From Buddleja alternifolia (lineage: Eukaryota > Streptophyta > Magnoliopsida > Lamiales > Scrophulariaceae): a stretch of 64,000 nucleotides of DNA. A program made the translations under genes and the position numbers. Each line of letters begins with the position of its first letter. The stretch's first letter is position 1. Shown here piece after piece: positions 1 through 9,280 of the stretch. The DNA is taken from NCBI GenBank assembly GCA_019426215.1, contig CM033400.1, forward strand, positions 27,078,568 to 27,142,567, in the 5' to 3' direction. Under the pieces are notes generated by a model, which saw nothing but the letters and a program-made list of their open reading frames with translations, searched no databases and was not told the DNA's origin.

Positions 1-478
1 TTTTTCCCAATTCAAAACAAGGTTGGTTTCTTCACAACGTTTAAGCACAACATTTAGATGAGCAAGACAAATATCAAAAGTTGTTCCGAAAACAGAAAAG
101 TCATCCATAAAAATTTCAAGGAAATCTTCAACCATATCATGAAAAATAGCCATCATGCATCTTTGAAAAGTGGCCGGGGCATTACACAAGCCAAATGGCA
201 TCCTTCTATAAGCAAATGTGCCATAAGGACAAGTGAAAGTGGTTTTCTCTTGGTCCTCAGGATCTATGGCAATTTGATTATAGCCGGAGTAACCATCTAG
301 AAAACAATAGAAATCATGCCCGGCTAATCGTTCAAGCATTTGGTCAATAAAGGGGAGGGGGAAATGATCCTTACGTGTGGCATCATTCAACTTACGGTAA
401 TCTATACATACACGCCACCCACTAATTATACGAGTTGGGATAAGCTCATTATTCGCATTCTCAATTACCGTTATTCCC
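1..478 (-). pseudogene. Reverse transcriptase of element A, downstream of the frameshift
   Basis: Continuing leftward from the gag-protease frame but shifted by one base, the minus strand encodes an uninterrupted RT core. Readable motifs, in order, are WRVCIDYRKLNDAT, FCFLDGYSGYNQI-like (here YCFLDGYSGYNQI), TFTCPYGTFAYRRMPFGLCN, PATFQRCMM, and the catalytic box FMDDFSVFG. The two catalytic Asp residues are intact, so apart from the single frameshift this part looks recently active. It is truncated by the window edge. The break sits in a short G run, so a sequencing or assembly slip is an alternative to a real mutation. Confidence 0.85.
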
Positions 479-3431
479 CTTTCTTAGGCACCACTTGGGT
501 AGGGCTCACCCACGCACTATCAGAAATAGGATAGATTATACCTGAGTCGAGCAGTTTAATCACTTCCTTCTTGACTACCTCTTGGATTTGTGGGTTTGAT
601 CTCCTTTGGGGTTGGCGTGTAGGCTTGGTGGAGTCCTCCATAAGTATTTTGTGCATACATATCGCTGGACTAATGCCTTTGATGTCCGCAAGTTTCCACC
701 CAAAAGCCCGTTTGTGAGATCTCAACACCGTCATTAATTGCTCTTCTTGTGATCCTGAAAGAGATGAGGAAATGATCAATGGGAGTGTCTCGTCATCGTT
801 CAAGTACACATATTTAAGGTGGGAGGGGAGGGGTTTGAGTTCGAGAGAGGGGGGTTCTTCAATAGATGGGCGAGGTGATCCTGACAATGATCTATCAACT
901 TTGATGAATCCTCCCGAATGAGAGGAAGATTTGTACTCTAAGCTTAGAACCTTTTCCACTAGATCATCTTTCTCCGAGTCCACTTGCATGGATTTCATAA
1001 GACTCTGTTCGAGAGAATTTTCAATTGTATTGTCCTGTAAATACTCAACAATCAAATGGTCAAATGTATCAATTCGATAACACGAGTCATGATCAAAAGG
1101 ATGTTTAAGGACTTTGTAAACATCAAAGGTAACTTTGTCATCGCCCACATTCAAGGTAAGCTTACCATTAGCAATGTCAATTACCGCCTTACCCGTGGCT
1201 AGGAATGGTCTCCCTAGGATTAATGGTACTTCCACATCCTCTTCCATGTCGAGTACTACGAAATCAACGGGAAAATAAAACTTGTCGACTTGGACAATAA
1301 CGTCTTCGATTATCCCCTTGGGCCTCTTGATCGATCGGTCGGCTAGTTGAAGGCTCATTGAGGTCGGCTTGGGATTTCCAAGGCCTAGCTTTTTAAACAG
1401 TGAGTATGGAAGAAGATTGATGCTGGCCCCCGAGTCACATAACACCTTCTTGAATGATAAGGATCCAATTGTGCATGGGATTGTGAGACTCCCGGGATCT
1501 TGGAGCTTAGTTGGCAATTTATTGAGTAATACGGCGGAGCATTCTTCCGTGAGGCACACCGTCTCATTCTCTTCCCACTTCTGCTTGTTGGAGAGTATGT
1601 CCTTGAAGAACTTCACATAATTCGGCATTTGGAGGATGGCGTCAATAAACGGAATATTAATTCTCACTTCCCGAAGGATTGCCAAAATTCGAAGAAAGCT
1701 CGGATCCATCTCCTTTTTCTTCTTTTTGTGAGCATTTGGGAAGGGGAGACGAACTTCGATAGGGGGAGAAAGCGTTGGATTAGACGGATGAAAACCTACA
1801 GAAGCAGTGGGCGGCGCCTGGGCGCGTGTATCGGCGCCTAGGCGCGGATCTTCTGGCGCCTGGGCGTGCATGGATGGGCGCTCGGGCGCGGGATGCAGAG
1901 AGTTTGCATCTGGCAGGTTTGTGGTTGGCGCCTGGGCGCGTGTATTGGCGCCTAGGCGCGGATCTGTTGGTACAAAAATAGTGGGCGGCGCCTGGGCGCG
2001 TGTATCGGCACCTAGGCGCGGATCTGCTGGCGCCTGGGCGTGCATGTCTGGGCGCTCGGGCGCGGATGTACTGGCAGTGTCATTTTCCAATTGTTTGCCA
2101 CTTCTCAAGGCTATGGCATTGCATTGGGCCTTCGGGTTCTTTTCCGTGTCGCTTGGGAGAGTCCCCGGGGCTCTACCGTTAACCGCATTAGAAAGTTGCC
2201 CTACTTGTGTTCGCAAATCCTTCATCTCCATACACATATCCTTTATCATATTCCGAAGTTCGTTGAAAGATGTATCGGACTTTTTCATGTGAGCATCCAG
2301 TTTCTCATCGATTGTGGGAGGTCGCATTTGCACTTGACCTTGACCTTGTCCATTGAAATTGCCTTGCCTCAGGGGTGGGTTATTGAAGGGTGGTCGTGGA
2401 GCTTGATAGATCCCCGGTTGTGCGTTCTGTGCGGGGTTGGGCCTTTTTGGAAAATTCTCGGGTATATGAAAGTTCACCCGAGGTTTATTTTGATTCCCCA
2501 CATAATTAACATTGCCAACCTCCGGTTCCAAGAGTACTACTTCCTCAACTACTTCCTCAATACAAGCAACCTTTTTAGAGGATGAGGCCTCTTCATCGTC
2601 GGGGTAAAGCTCGTCTTCTCGGGCCAACTGTTCGACTTTGTCCCATACACTTTGACAATCTAACCCAAGGAGATCTCCTCCCGCACCCGCGTTGAGTCTA
2701 TGCCGAATACGTGACCTAACCCCATCATAGAAATGGAGTACTTGTTCATTCAACCCAAAATTATGATCGGGACATTTACGGAGCATGCCCTTATATCTAG
2801 CCCAAGCCTCGGCTAAAGATTCATTGCTCCTTTGCCTAAACCCTTTTATATTACTCCGTAGCTCATTTATTTTTGAGGGTGGAAAGAATTTATTTAAAAA
2901 GGCATCGACCAACTCACTCCATGTTGTAATAGATTGTGGAGGTAAGGATTTGTACCATGTTGTCGCCCTATCCTTCAATGAGAAATGGAAGACTCTTAGA
3001 CGAATCGCATCAAGATCACGTGGGTGATATTGAATGGTCACAAGAGCCTCATCTATGGTTTCCAAATGAGCGTGTGGTGATTCGTGTGGTTCTCCATAGA
3101 AAGGATCTCCTTGCACCATATTAAAAATGTGAGCCGGAATGTGGTAGTTTGGTGTGAAGAAATTAGGCACGACTACGGGCCCCGGAATGGTATGGACCCT
3201 AGGTGGTAAGCTACCCCGAACCGACGGGAGTTGTGGAGGAGGTACCGCTTGCATGGCTTGTAGAACACCTTGTAACCACTCCCTAGTTTCCGGTGAGTTC
3301 ATGTCCGGGAAATTTCCATTTGGGTTTTGGTTGAGATTATTGGCCATTTCTCTTGCTCGCCTACTAGTCCTAAGAACTCGTTCAATTTCGGGCTCCAACT
3401 CGTATAGAGGCTTGCTTGAGGAGCGGGTCAT
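471..3431 (-). CDS. Retrotransposon gag-protease-RT N-terminus (Ty3/Athila), frameshifted at its 3' end
   Basis: A long minus-strand frame of about 986 codons from the Met at 3431. An upstream Met at 3482 only adds a hydrophobic stretch that I judge to be leader. The N-terminus (MTRSSSKPLYELEPEIERVL) matches the usual start of Athila gag. A retrotrans_gag domain follows (motifs DRATTWYKSLPP, FLNKFFPPSKI, SLAEAWARYKGML). Next come a Pro/Gln-rich stretch, the QCNAIALRSGKQL motif, and a linker with repeated PRLGADTRAQAP units. The aspartic protease shows DSGASINLLPYS with the catalytic Asp, and LILGRPFLATG. The start of reverse transcriptase ends at QVVPKKGE and a stop at 471-473. RT resumes in another reading frame, so a one-base loss in a G run near 475-478 is inferred. 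No zinc knuckle is visible. Confidence 0.9.
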   Translation of the reverse strand: MTRSSSKPLYELEPEIERVLRTSRRAREMANNLNQNPNGNFPDMNSPETREWLQGVLQAMQAVPPPQLPSVRGSLPPRVHTIPGPVVVPNFFTPNYHIPAHIFNMVQGDPFYGEPHESPHAHLETIDEALVTIQYHPRDLDAIRLRVFHFSLKDRATTWYKSLPPQSITTWSELVDAFLNKFFPPSKINELRSNIKGFRQRSNESLAEAWARYKGMLRKCPDHNFGLNEQVLHFYDGVRSRIRHRLNAGAGGDLLGLDCQSVWDKVEQLAREDELYPDDEEASSSKKVACIEEVVEEVVLLEPEVGNVNYVGNQNKPRVNFHIPENFPKRPNPAQNAQPGIYQAPRPPFNNPPLRQGNFNGQGQGQVQMRPPTIDEKLDAHMKKSDTSFNELRNMIKDMCMEMKDLRTQVGQLSNAVNGRAPGTLPSDTEKNPKAQCNAIALRSGKQLENDTASTSAPERPDMHAQAPADPRLGADTRAQAPPTIFVPTDPRLGANTRAQAPTTNLPDANSLHPAPERPSMHAQAPEDPRLGADTRAQAPPTASVGFHPSNPTLSPPIEVRLPFPNAHKKKKKEMDPSFLRILAILREVRINIPFIDAILQMPNYVKFFKDILSNKQKWEENETVCLTEECSAVLLNKLPTKLQDPGSLTIPCTIGSLSFKKVLCDSGASINLLPYSLFKKLGLGNPKPTSMSLQLADRSIKRPKGIIEDVIVQVDKFYFPVDFVVLDMEEDVEVPLILGRPFLATGKAVIDIANGKLTLNVGDDKVTFDVYKVLKHPFDHDSCYRIDTFDHLIVEYLQDNTIENSLEQSLMKSMQVDSEKDDLVEKVLSLEYKSSSHSGGFIKVDRSLSGSPRPSIEEPPSLELKPLPSHLKYVYLNDDETLPLIISSSLSGSQEEQLMTVLRSHKRAFGWKLADIKGISPAICMHKILMEDSTKPTRQPQRRSNPQIQEVVKKEVIKLLDSGIIYPISDSAWVSPTQVVPKKGE
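1805..2075 (-). repeat. GC-rich palindromic repeats inside the gag-protease linker
   Basis: Within an otherwise AT-rich element, this stretch repeats GCGCCTGGGCGC and the palindrome GCGCCTAGGCGC (1834-1845, 1948-1959, and a one-mismatch copy at 2008-2019). Read on the coding strand the repeats stay in frame and give PRLGADTRAQAP and APERPxMHAQAP modules. The same motif occurs in the LTR of the element (near 4777-4788, 5021-5032 and 5043-5054), where it is not coding. Confidence 0.85.
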
Positions 3432-3553
3432 GCACCTCAAGAACCTAACAATTAAATACAAGAACAAAATTAGACTAATCACGAAAATAAAAGAAAATCA
3501 AGAAATGAACGAAAACTAAGAATTATTAAAAAATGTAAACTAAAATAAACAAG

Positions 3554-3571
3554 TCCCCGGCAACGGCGCCA
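3554..3571 (-). other. Primer-binding site, complementary to tRNA-Asp (element A)
   Basis: The plus strand reads TCCCCGGCAACGGCGCCA, identical to the 3' end of plant tRNA-Asp including CCA. On the minus strand this is an 18-base PBS six bases inside the LTR end at 3578. A tRNA-Asp primer is a known feature of the Athila lineage. Confidence 0.9.
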
Positions 3572-3577
3572 AAAACT

Positions 3578-5246
3578 TGACACGCTAAAAGCTAACGTGC
3601 TATGATAGCAAGTGCACTAGACGTGTGTAGTAATAAGTGGACAAAAAGTCCGGGTTGTCGAACCACAAGGACTTGAATTCTAGTTAATGATTTTTAATAA
3701 AAGATAAGACAATTAAAGTAAAGTGCAAGAAAAAGATTAAACAAACGAAGAACCAAAGAGAAACGGACGATAGATTAATCTCACGTAAGATAAAATGACT
3801 AAGGCACATGCTACAACCGAATCTACTCATCAATATATATGAGCTACTCTTCGAATTATTAGACTCCTATTGCTTTGGTGGAAACTCCTAAATTAACTAT
3901 TACCCGATGTCTCGGCACATAATAATCCTATGATTAATTGACGGTTCTCTAAATATGTCTATCCGAGAATCTAATCAAAAATCACGCATTAACGTTCTAG
4001 AGCTTCCCCGAACGAATCCGGCTAACAACACCCGGGAATCTTTACCTATTTCTAGGGCAATCCCTCATTTGTTTCGGATGATGTGTTAATTCTCTTGCAC
4101 CCTAATCTATTTTCTCTCGAACAACTAGATTAGGCAAGATAGCAAGCATATGGTGATCAAACACATGATTGGAATAAAAGCATAGAATTAACACACAAAG
4201 CAATAGGAGAATTAATACAAAGAGCAACTTCACATATATTGATTCATAAATTTGGCCTTCACATGGCCTTAGTTCTACAATATTAGCCTCTCATCAAAGC
4301 CTTAAGAAAATCTAATACAAACATATACATACTCATGGAAATAAACATGTAAATGCAAATAATTAAAACTCCCTCAATTGATTGATGATGGATCTTTGCT
4401 CTTGATCTTCAATCCTTAGCTCCTCTCCCTTTGTTCCCCTCCAAAAGTGATGAAGAAAATGGTGATGAATGATGATGAGTGAAAAGTGATGGATCAAAAT
4501 GCCTCTCTCTCCCTCCTCTCCAAGATGATCGGTCAATTGCCCCCTAGGATCCCTTAAGAAGACCACCACAAATCAGCCCCTCATGTGTATGTCCCCCCTA
4601 GTGTCCCCTCCACTACTCTTAAAGTGAGTAGTATAAAATTCCCAAAAGTAGATCTAGTAAGAAACATACTTATGACATCCCCCCCATACATGTGATGACC
4701 TCTTGGCTTTAAATGTTCCATTCCCCCATCAAATGATGATCTTTTGGCTGAAAGGAATCAAATCTCGGATGTGTCCACGCCTAGGCGCGGGTTTTATGGC
4801 GCTCGGGCGCCCAAATCAGAATGTTCGGAGTATTTGCCTCTGTCTGGCGCAGTATTTGTATTTCCTTCATAACTCTCTCCACAAAACTCCGATTTGGATG
4901 ATTCAAGTCCTCATTTGAAGCTAACACATATTTCTACAACTTTGTATAAGGAAACTTCATCCAATTCGGTCTCTAAACATACGGAAAAAGCGCTCGAACG
5001 TGGAAAGTGGTGCTGAAACGGCGCCCGGGCGTGGGCAAGATGGCGCCTAGGCGTAGGAGTGCATAGACATTTGGCCTAAACTTGTTTTATACGTCATTTT
5101 TCATCCCGTTCTTTGATTGTATCCATTTAAGACCTGAAATCACTTAATGCACGAATTAAACGCACATGTGGCAAGAATCAAGCGATAAATGAACCTAAGA
5201 CATAAACGCAAAGGGGCTTAAAAACACGTAAAAATGCCTCTTATCA
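3578..5246 (-). mobile_element. LTR of element A (1669 bp)
   Basis: Boundaries are set by TGACACG at the PBS side (minus-strand end ...CGTGTCA) and by TGATAAGAGG at 5246, which is preceded on the minus strand by a purine-rich PPT. The right 315 bp are duplicated almost exactly at 7915-8229. A TATA-like TTTTATAC lies near 4632-4640 on the minus strand. GC-rich palindromes (around 4777-4813 and 5021-5054) lie upstream of it. The LTR is diverged from, but laid out like, the LTR of element B. Confidence 0.85.
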
Positions 5247-5260
5247 ACACCCCCACACTT
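5247..5260 (-). other. Polypurine tract next to the LTR
   Basis: On the minus strand AAGTGTGGGGGTGT directly precedes the LTR start TGATAAGAGG. This position and composition fit the plus-strand priming PPT that lies just upstream of a 3' LTR. It implies that the LTR at 3578-5246 once ended an element lying to its right. Confidence 0.75.
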
Positions 5261-5264
5261 ATCA

Positions 5265-5284
5265 ATTGCTCGTCCTCGAGCAAT
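5265..5284 (-). other. Stem-loop beside the PPT (8-bp stem, 4-nt loop)
   Basis: ATTGCTCG and CGAGCAAT form a perfect 8-bp stem around loop TCCT (AGGA on the transcript strand). It lies just inside the CCCCCACACTTATCA block. Two related hairpins with different stem sequence occur at 6557-6574 and 8992-9009. Confidence 0.8.
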
Positions 5285-6890
5285 AAGAGTTCTAAGATAA
5301 GGAAACATCATCAATCAAAGAGAGAAACAAAAAGAAAACTACCTAACTCACTTTCGTGGAGTAAACGGTTGCATTTAGCGAATGCAACAAGCCTTTGAAC
5401 CTTTGAGTTACCTCAAAGGACGAGTTATAGTCTCGTGAGGGTTTGCAGACGATATACCCACAAAATCGAAAGATTTTCAACCCCGATCACTCAACGTAAA
5501 TTACAATGATTAATAGCACACAATGGTATGAATTCATCTGTTTAAGCTCATATTACAAATATATACACATCACACATTTGCTCATGTTACGCCTTAACAT
5601 TGAAAAGATCATCCTAAGGGTGTAGTGTAATAAATCTCAAGTATTATAGTCAAGTGGCATTCTTACCACTTTTCAAACATTAACCCCATATTTATCAACT
5701 TTTGATTATTCACATGGTACGAGAATTGAATACAACTTCATAGCCACTTAAAAATTTATCACTTCATTCCACTTTCGGATTTATCTTATGCACTTTCAAC
5801 TCGAAACATTAGAGGCTAGACCATGTGCAATGTTTGATCCTCTTAGGCTTTCTATGACACCCGTGTAACGAGTTTTAGGCCAATAACTCCTAAACCAGAT
5901 AGCTTTAGGGTATCAAATGTGGAGACATTCCTAAGGGCTTAATCACTCGAGTGTCAAAGGCCACAAAATCAAACTAGGTCCTTATTCACTTAACACTTAC
6001 ATTGGCTTGAGCTTAGCTCAAATTAGCAAAATAGTACAGTATTCTAGGCATGGTGCTCTTTGCCCCCAGTATCTATTAAGCCTGACTTTTTTCAGTCATA
6101 CCAATGTTCAACCTCTTTTTATTATTATTAAGCACACGAAGTTAACATTCTCAACTCATAACACATGTGAAAATTCTAAGTTGATATTTCCGGGATCAAG
6201 CCTTTAAGTGTTTCAAAATGATTGCCCACTCAACTCCTCTACCTTCGATTTAGGTGCATATGTGAATCATCTTAAGGTTAATCTAGTCTAGTTAGGATCC
6301 CATAAGCAAGGAACGATGTGTATAGCCATTAAAAACCAAATTGATAGAGAAAACATACCATGTATTCAAATTAACCATGCTCAATGCCTCAAGTGAAGGG
6401 TTGAAATTCTATCCAAAAAAAAATAAATTAAAATTGCACACATTTCACATGTAGAGGTACAGCACCCCCCAAACTTGACCAAACTTGGACCGAAATATGT
6501 AAAACATGAATCAACATGACTATAATGGATCTAGTATACCCCCCACACTTATCATGAACATTGTCCCCAATGTTTGAAAAAGAAAAGGGCAAAGTACACG
6601 TCACCATAGGGAAGCTGAAAAGCAAACCCGAGTCCACTTAAGGCAATCAAGTCCACGGATGGCAATCACTGTGTCGATCACTACATAGGTAAACAAATGC
6701 TAGCCATACAGAGCATCAAACATTGGATAGAATAGAATAAAACAAAACGAGATAAACAAAAAAAATGAGAAACATGCATAGAAGGAAAACATCAAGCATC
6801 CAAACATCAAACATAAAATATCAAACATCCCACCAAAAGATATCCAAAAAAAATAAAAAGAAACATGCATGGAAATAAAACAAGATAAGC
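5285..6890. other. Non-coding 3' region of an Athila-type element
   Basis: No convincing gene. This 1.6-kb stretch lies between the Transposase_32-type ORF and the PPT, where the 3' untranslated region of an Athila element is expected. It contains CCCCCC-type pyrimidine runs (6466-6473, 6538-6544), each followed by an AAACTT or ACACTT box, and one tetraloop hairpin. Short open frames here have no recognisable protein content. Confidence 0.6.
6557..6574 (-). other. Stem-loop (7-bp stem, loop GGGA on the transcript strand)
   Basis: AACATTG and CAATGTT pair around TCCC, 14 bases after a CCCCCCACACTT run. On the minus (element) strand the loop is GGGA, a GNRA-type tetraloop. It shares position and loop type with the hairpin at the true PPT (5265-5284), although no LTR follows here. 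Confidence 0.75.
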
Positions 6891-7914
6891 CTAATCGGTG
6901 GTGCCAAAACGGTCAATGTAATCCTCATCCTCGCCGCCGAGATCATCCAAATCAATCAACGGGCTACCCTCATCATTATGAGCCTCATCATCACCTCCGT
7001 CAGGAACGAGAGCACCTGACTCGTGCATATCTGCGGGCTGCTGAGGCGGGGGGTGCGGGTAAGGTGGAGGAGCAGAATAATCAAACGGCCCCCAACCGAC
7101 AAACGCATCATGCTCTACAAAAAGCTGACGGAAATAAGCACAAGTGTCGGACATGACCACCCTCATCTCATCTCGCAACTCCTCCCTCAATTCATCCTTT
7201 AATTGTCTAATGGCGGCGGCATCCATAGGTGGAAACTGTGGGGAGCTAGTAGACTGGGATGAAGATGGGCGAGGCCTCTTTGAAGTAGCTGGTGGTGGAG
7301 GAGCCTGGGAGTCGTCATCTACCACGGTGAGATAAGAACCAGGAAGCTCAGTACGCTCCAAAGGAAATGTGGGAACCTTAGCCGCCTTGCATAAAGCTGT
7401 GATCAGTGACGGGAGAATGATGGGAATCTTCCGAGTAGGACCTTCTCCCTTTTGCTTAGCCAATTCTTTGTTAATCAATGGCCCTAACTCATTCTTCAAC
7501 TTTCTAAAGTGGTCCGTCAAAGACTTGTGGATTACCCGGGCAAAGTCCACAGCTTTCTTGGACATAATAGCGTAGATAAGGGTGGCCCGTTCCTTGTTTG
7601 CCTCTGATCGATTGGTACTCGGCATTAAATTGAATCTGATGAAGTCGAGCCAGAAAGCAGCCTCGGGTAATAGAGCCCTACGGGGGACATGAGCTTCTCC
7701 GGGTACCCATTCCCACCCCTCTCGGCCAATAACCTGCAAAATATCCGACAGGCTAACTCGGAGACGCCCTGAATTGTAAAGAGTGGTGAACTCGCATGTC
7801 TGAGGGGTCGGGGTGCCTATGCTCTCCCTAATCTGTCTCAACTCATAATTGACATGTTTGCCCCGGACCAAAAGGGTAGTCCCCAGCCATCCTCGTGTCT
7901 CAATCTCATCATAG
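6891..7914 (-). CDS. Athila-type extra ORF (Transposase_32, 'putative plant transposon protein'), N-terminally truncated
   Basis: A minus-strand frame of about 340 codons, ending at 6891-6893. The frame is open upstream of the first plausible start and runs straight into an LTR fragment at 7914/7915, so the N-terminus has been cut away. Readable parts are YDEIETRGWLGTTL near the break, then FWLDFIRFNLMPSTNRSEAN and KERATLIYAIMSKKAVDFAR, which fit the Transposase_32 domain (PF20167) that often follows pol in Athila elements. A Pro/Ser-rich linker with KRPRPSSS comes next, then a short charged helix (KDELREELRDEMR), a PPPYPHPPP stretch and an acidic C-terminus. Its function is unknown; in Athila this slot is often described as envelope-like, without proof. 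Confidence 0.75.
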
Positions 7915-8229
7915 TTCTACAACTTTGTAGAAGGAAACTTCATCCAATTCGGTCTCTAAACATACGGAAAAAGCGCTCGAACGTGGAAAGTGGTGCTGAA
8001 ACGGCGCCCGGGCGTGGGCAAGATGGCGCCTAGGCGTAGGAGTGCATAGACATTTGGCCTAAACTTGTTTTATACGTCATTTTTCATCCCGTTCTTTGAT
8101 TGTATCCATTTAAGACCTGAAATCACTTAATGCACGAATTAAACGCACATGTGGCAAGAATCAAGCGATAAATTAACCTAAGACATAAACACAAAGGGGC
8201 TTAAAAACACGTAAAAATGCCTCTTATCA
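7915..8229 (-). mobile_element. Truncated LTR fragment, near-identical to the right end of LTR A
   Basis: These 315 bp align without gaps to 4932-5246, with three differences that I can see. The fragment keeps the LTR start TGATAAGAGG at its right end and stops abruptly at 7915, where the truncated ORF begins. The rest of the LTR, the PBS and gag-pol are missing, so an internal deletion or template switch fused the LTR start to the ORF. Confidence 0.85.
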
Positions 8230-9280
8230 CTTTTCAACTTGCAACCCCCAAACTTGTTTCTTTTCATATCGGGTTGTACACAAAATTCCAAGCCAAATGA
8301 TCCAATTGAGTGCCAAGATTCAAGCCTAGTCGAGAGCACAATTTTTTTTCCATATATATCTCTCTCTCGACTATTTAGCCCATTGCTCAAGTTTTCATTT
8401 CATCCCCTTTTTTACATAATACTTCAAACCTCAAAAATCCCAACATAGCCAAAACATCACTATCTAACTCATATTCATTCAAATCAAAACAAGGTGACTA
8501 CCCATATTCAAGTCAAATGATATGAAGTTCTAAACTCTCTTGATTGGGTGCAAGACATTGTTTTTCTTTTAGGATAGAAGGTGGTTGTCATGTCTTATGA
8601 AAGAAAAACGAATGGTGGTTTCTAGTGTGCATAGCACACTCCATTCTTATCAATACGGCTCAAGTCAAGGTCTAGAGATTATGCAATATAGAGAAGGCCA
8701 AAATGTAAGGCTAACAAAAATGAAAGATGGCCTAAATCATTTTGTGACTTCACGACATTAATGCACACTTCATAGTCAAAAAAATTGAAAGTTCAACGTT
8801 TTAAAACCGCAATAATTCGCATAAGCATGACTAAAAAGGGCTTTCAAGTCACAATATATGACATGTTGACCACAGACAAGGGACTTTGACTTCGAGAGAG
8901 TAGAGATATTCAAACACATTATGCTCTCACGCAAGGGTGCACCAATTCATGAATTCTATATCAACAAGGTTGTACCCCCAAACTTAAATTAAACATTGTC
9001 CTCAATGTTCATGAAATAAATGCAAGGTGAGGAGGAAAAGCAATACAACCCTGAAATGGAGAGAAATGGAGGGAGCACGGTGGTGGGCTCATATCCCAGG
9101 ATCAAACTGTGATCAAAACCTGAACGAGAGAAAACTTAAAGGAAACCATATCAAAACGAGTTAAGGGGGAGGGAAACAAAATGAGGGCACAAAAGAAAAG
9201 AAAGAAAGCAATAAAAGAAACTTGGGTTGCCTCCCAAGAAGAGCTTGTTTATAGTCATTAGCTCGACTCCCTTGCACTGC
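8230..9280. other. Non-coding 3' region of element B
   Basis: No gene seen. It starts with a purine run on the minus strand (8244-8256) just before the LTR fragment. At 8974-9009 it holds another CCCCCAAACTT box plus hairpin, the arrangement also seen at 5247-5284. The rest is low-complexity AT-rich sequence. Confidence 0.55.
8992..9009 (-). other. Stem-loop (7-bp stem, loop AGGA on the transcript strand)
   Basis: AACATTG and CAATGTT enclose TCCT. It follows ACCCCCAAACTTAAATTA, a PPT-like block on the minus strand. The stem equals that at 6557-6574 and the loop equals that at 5265-5284. Confidence 0.8.

Larger units (their letters stand above)
1..5246 (-). mobile_element. Ty3/gypsy Athila-lineage LTR retrotransposon A (5' LTR plus gag-pro-RT, runs off the left edge)
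   Basis: Read on the minus strand the order is LTR (5246 to 3578), tRNA-Asp primer-binding site, gag-protease frame, then reverse transcriptase to the window edge. The element therefore continues left of base 1, where RNase H, integrase and the 3' LTR would be expected. Family placement rests on the tRNA-Asp PBS typical of Athila, a long gag with no CCHC knuckle, and the conserved linker between protease and RT. The LTR starts TGATAAGAGG and ends CGTGTCA. A PPT-like purine run also precedes this LTR on its right side, so the same LTR could serve as 3' LTR of the truncated element at 5247-8229. A tandem or recombined array with a shared LTR is the simplest reading. Confidence 0.85.

Noticed and set aside
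1807..2292. Plus-strand frame of 161 codons with Ala/Arg/Gly repeats
   Set aside because: It is the antisense of the GC-rich repeat in gag; the minus strand carries the real, much longer frame.
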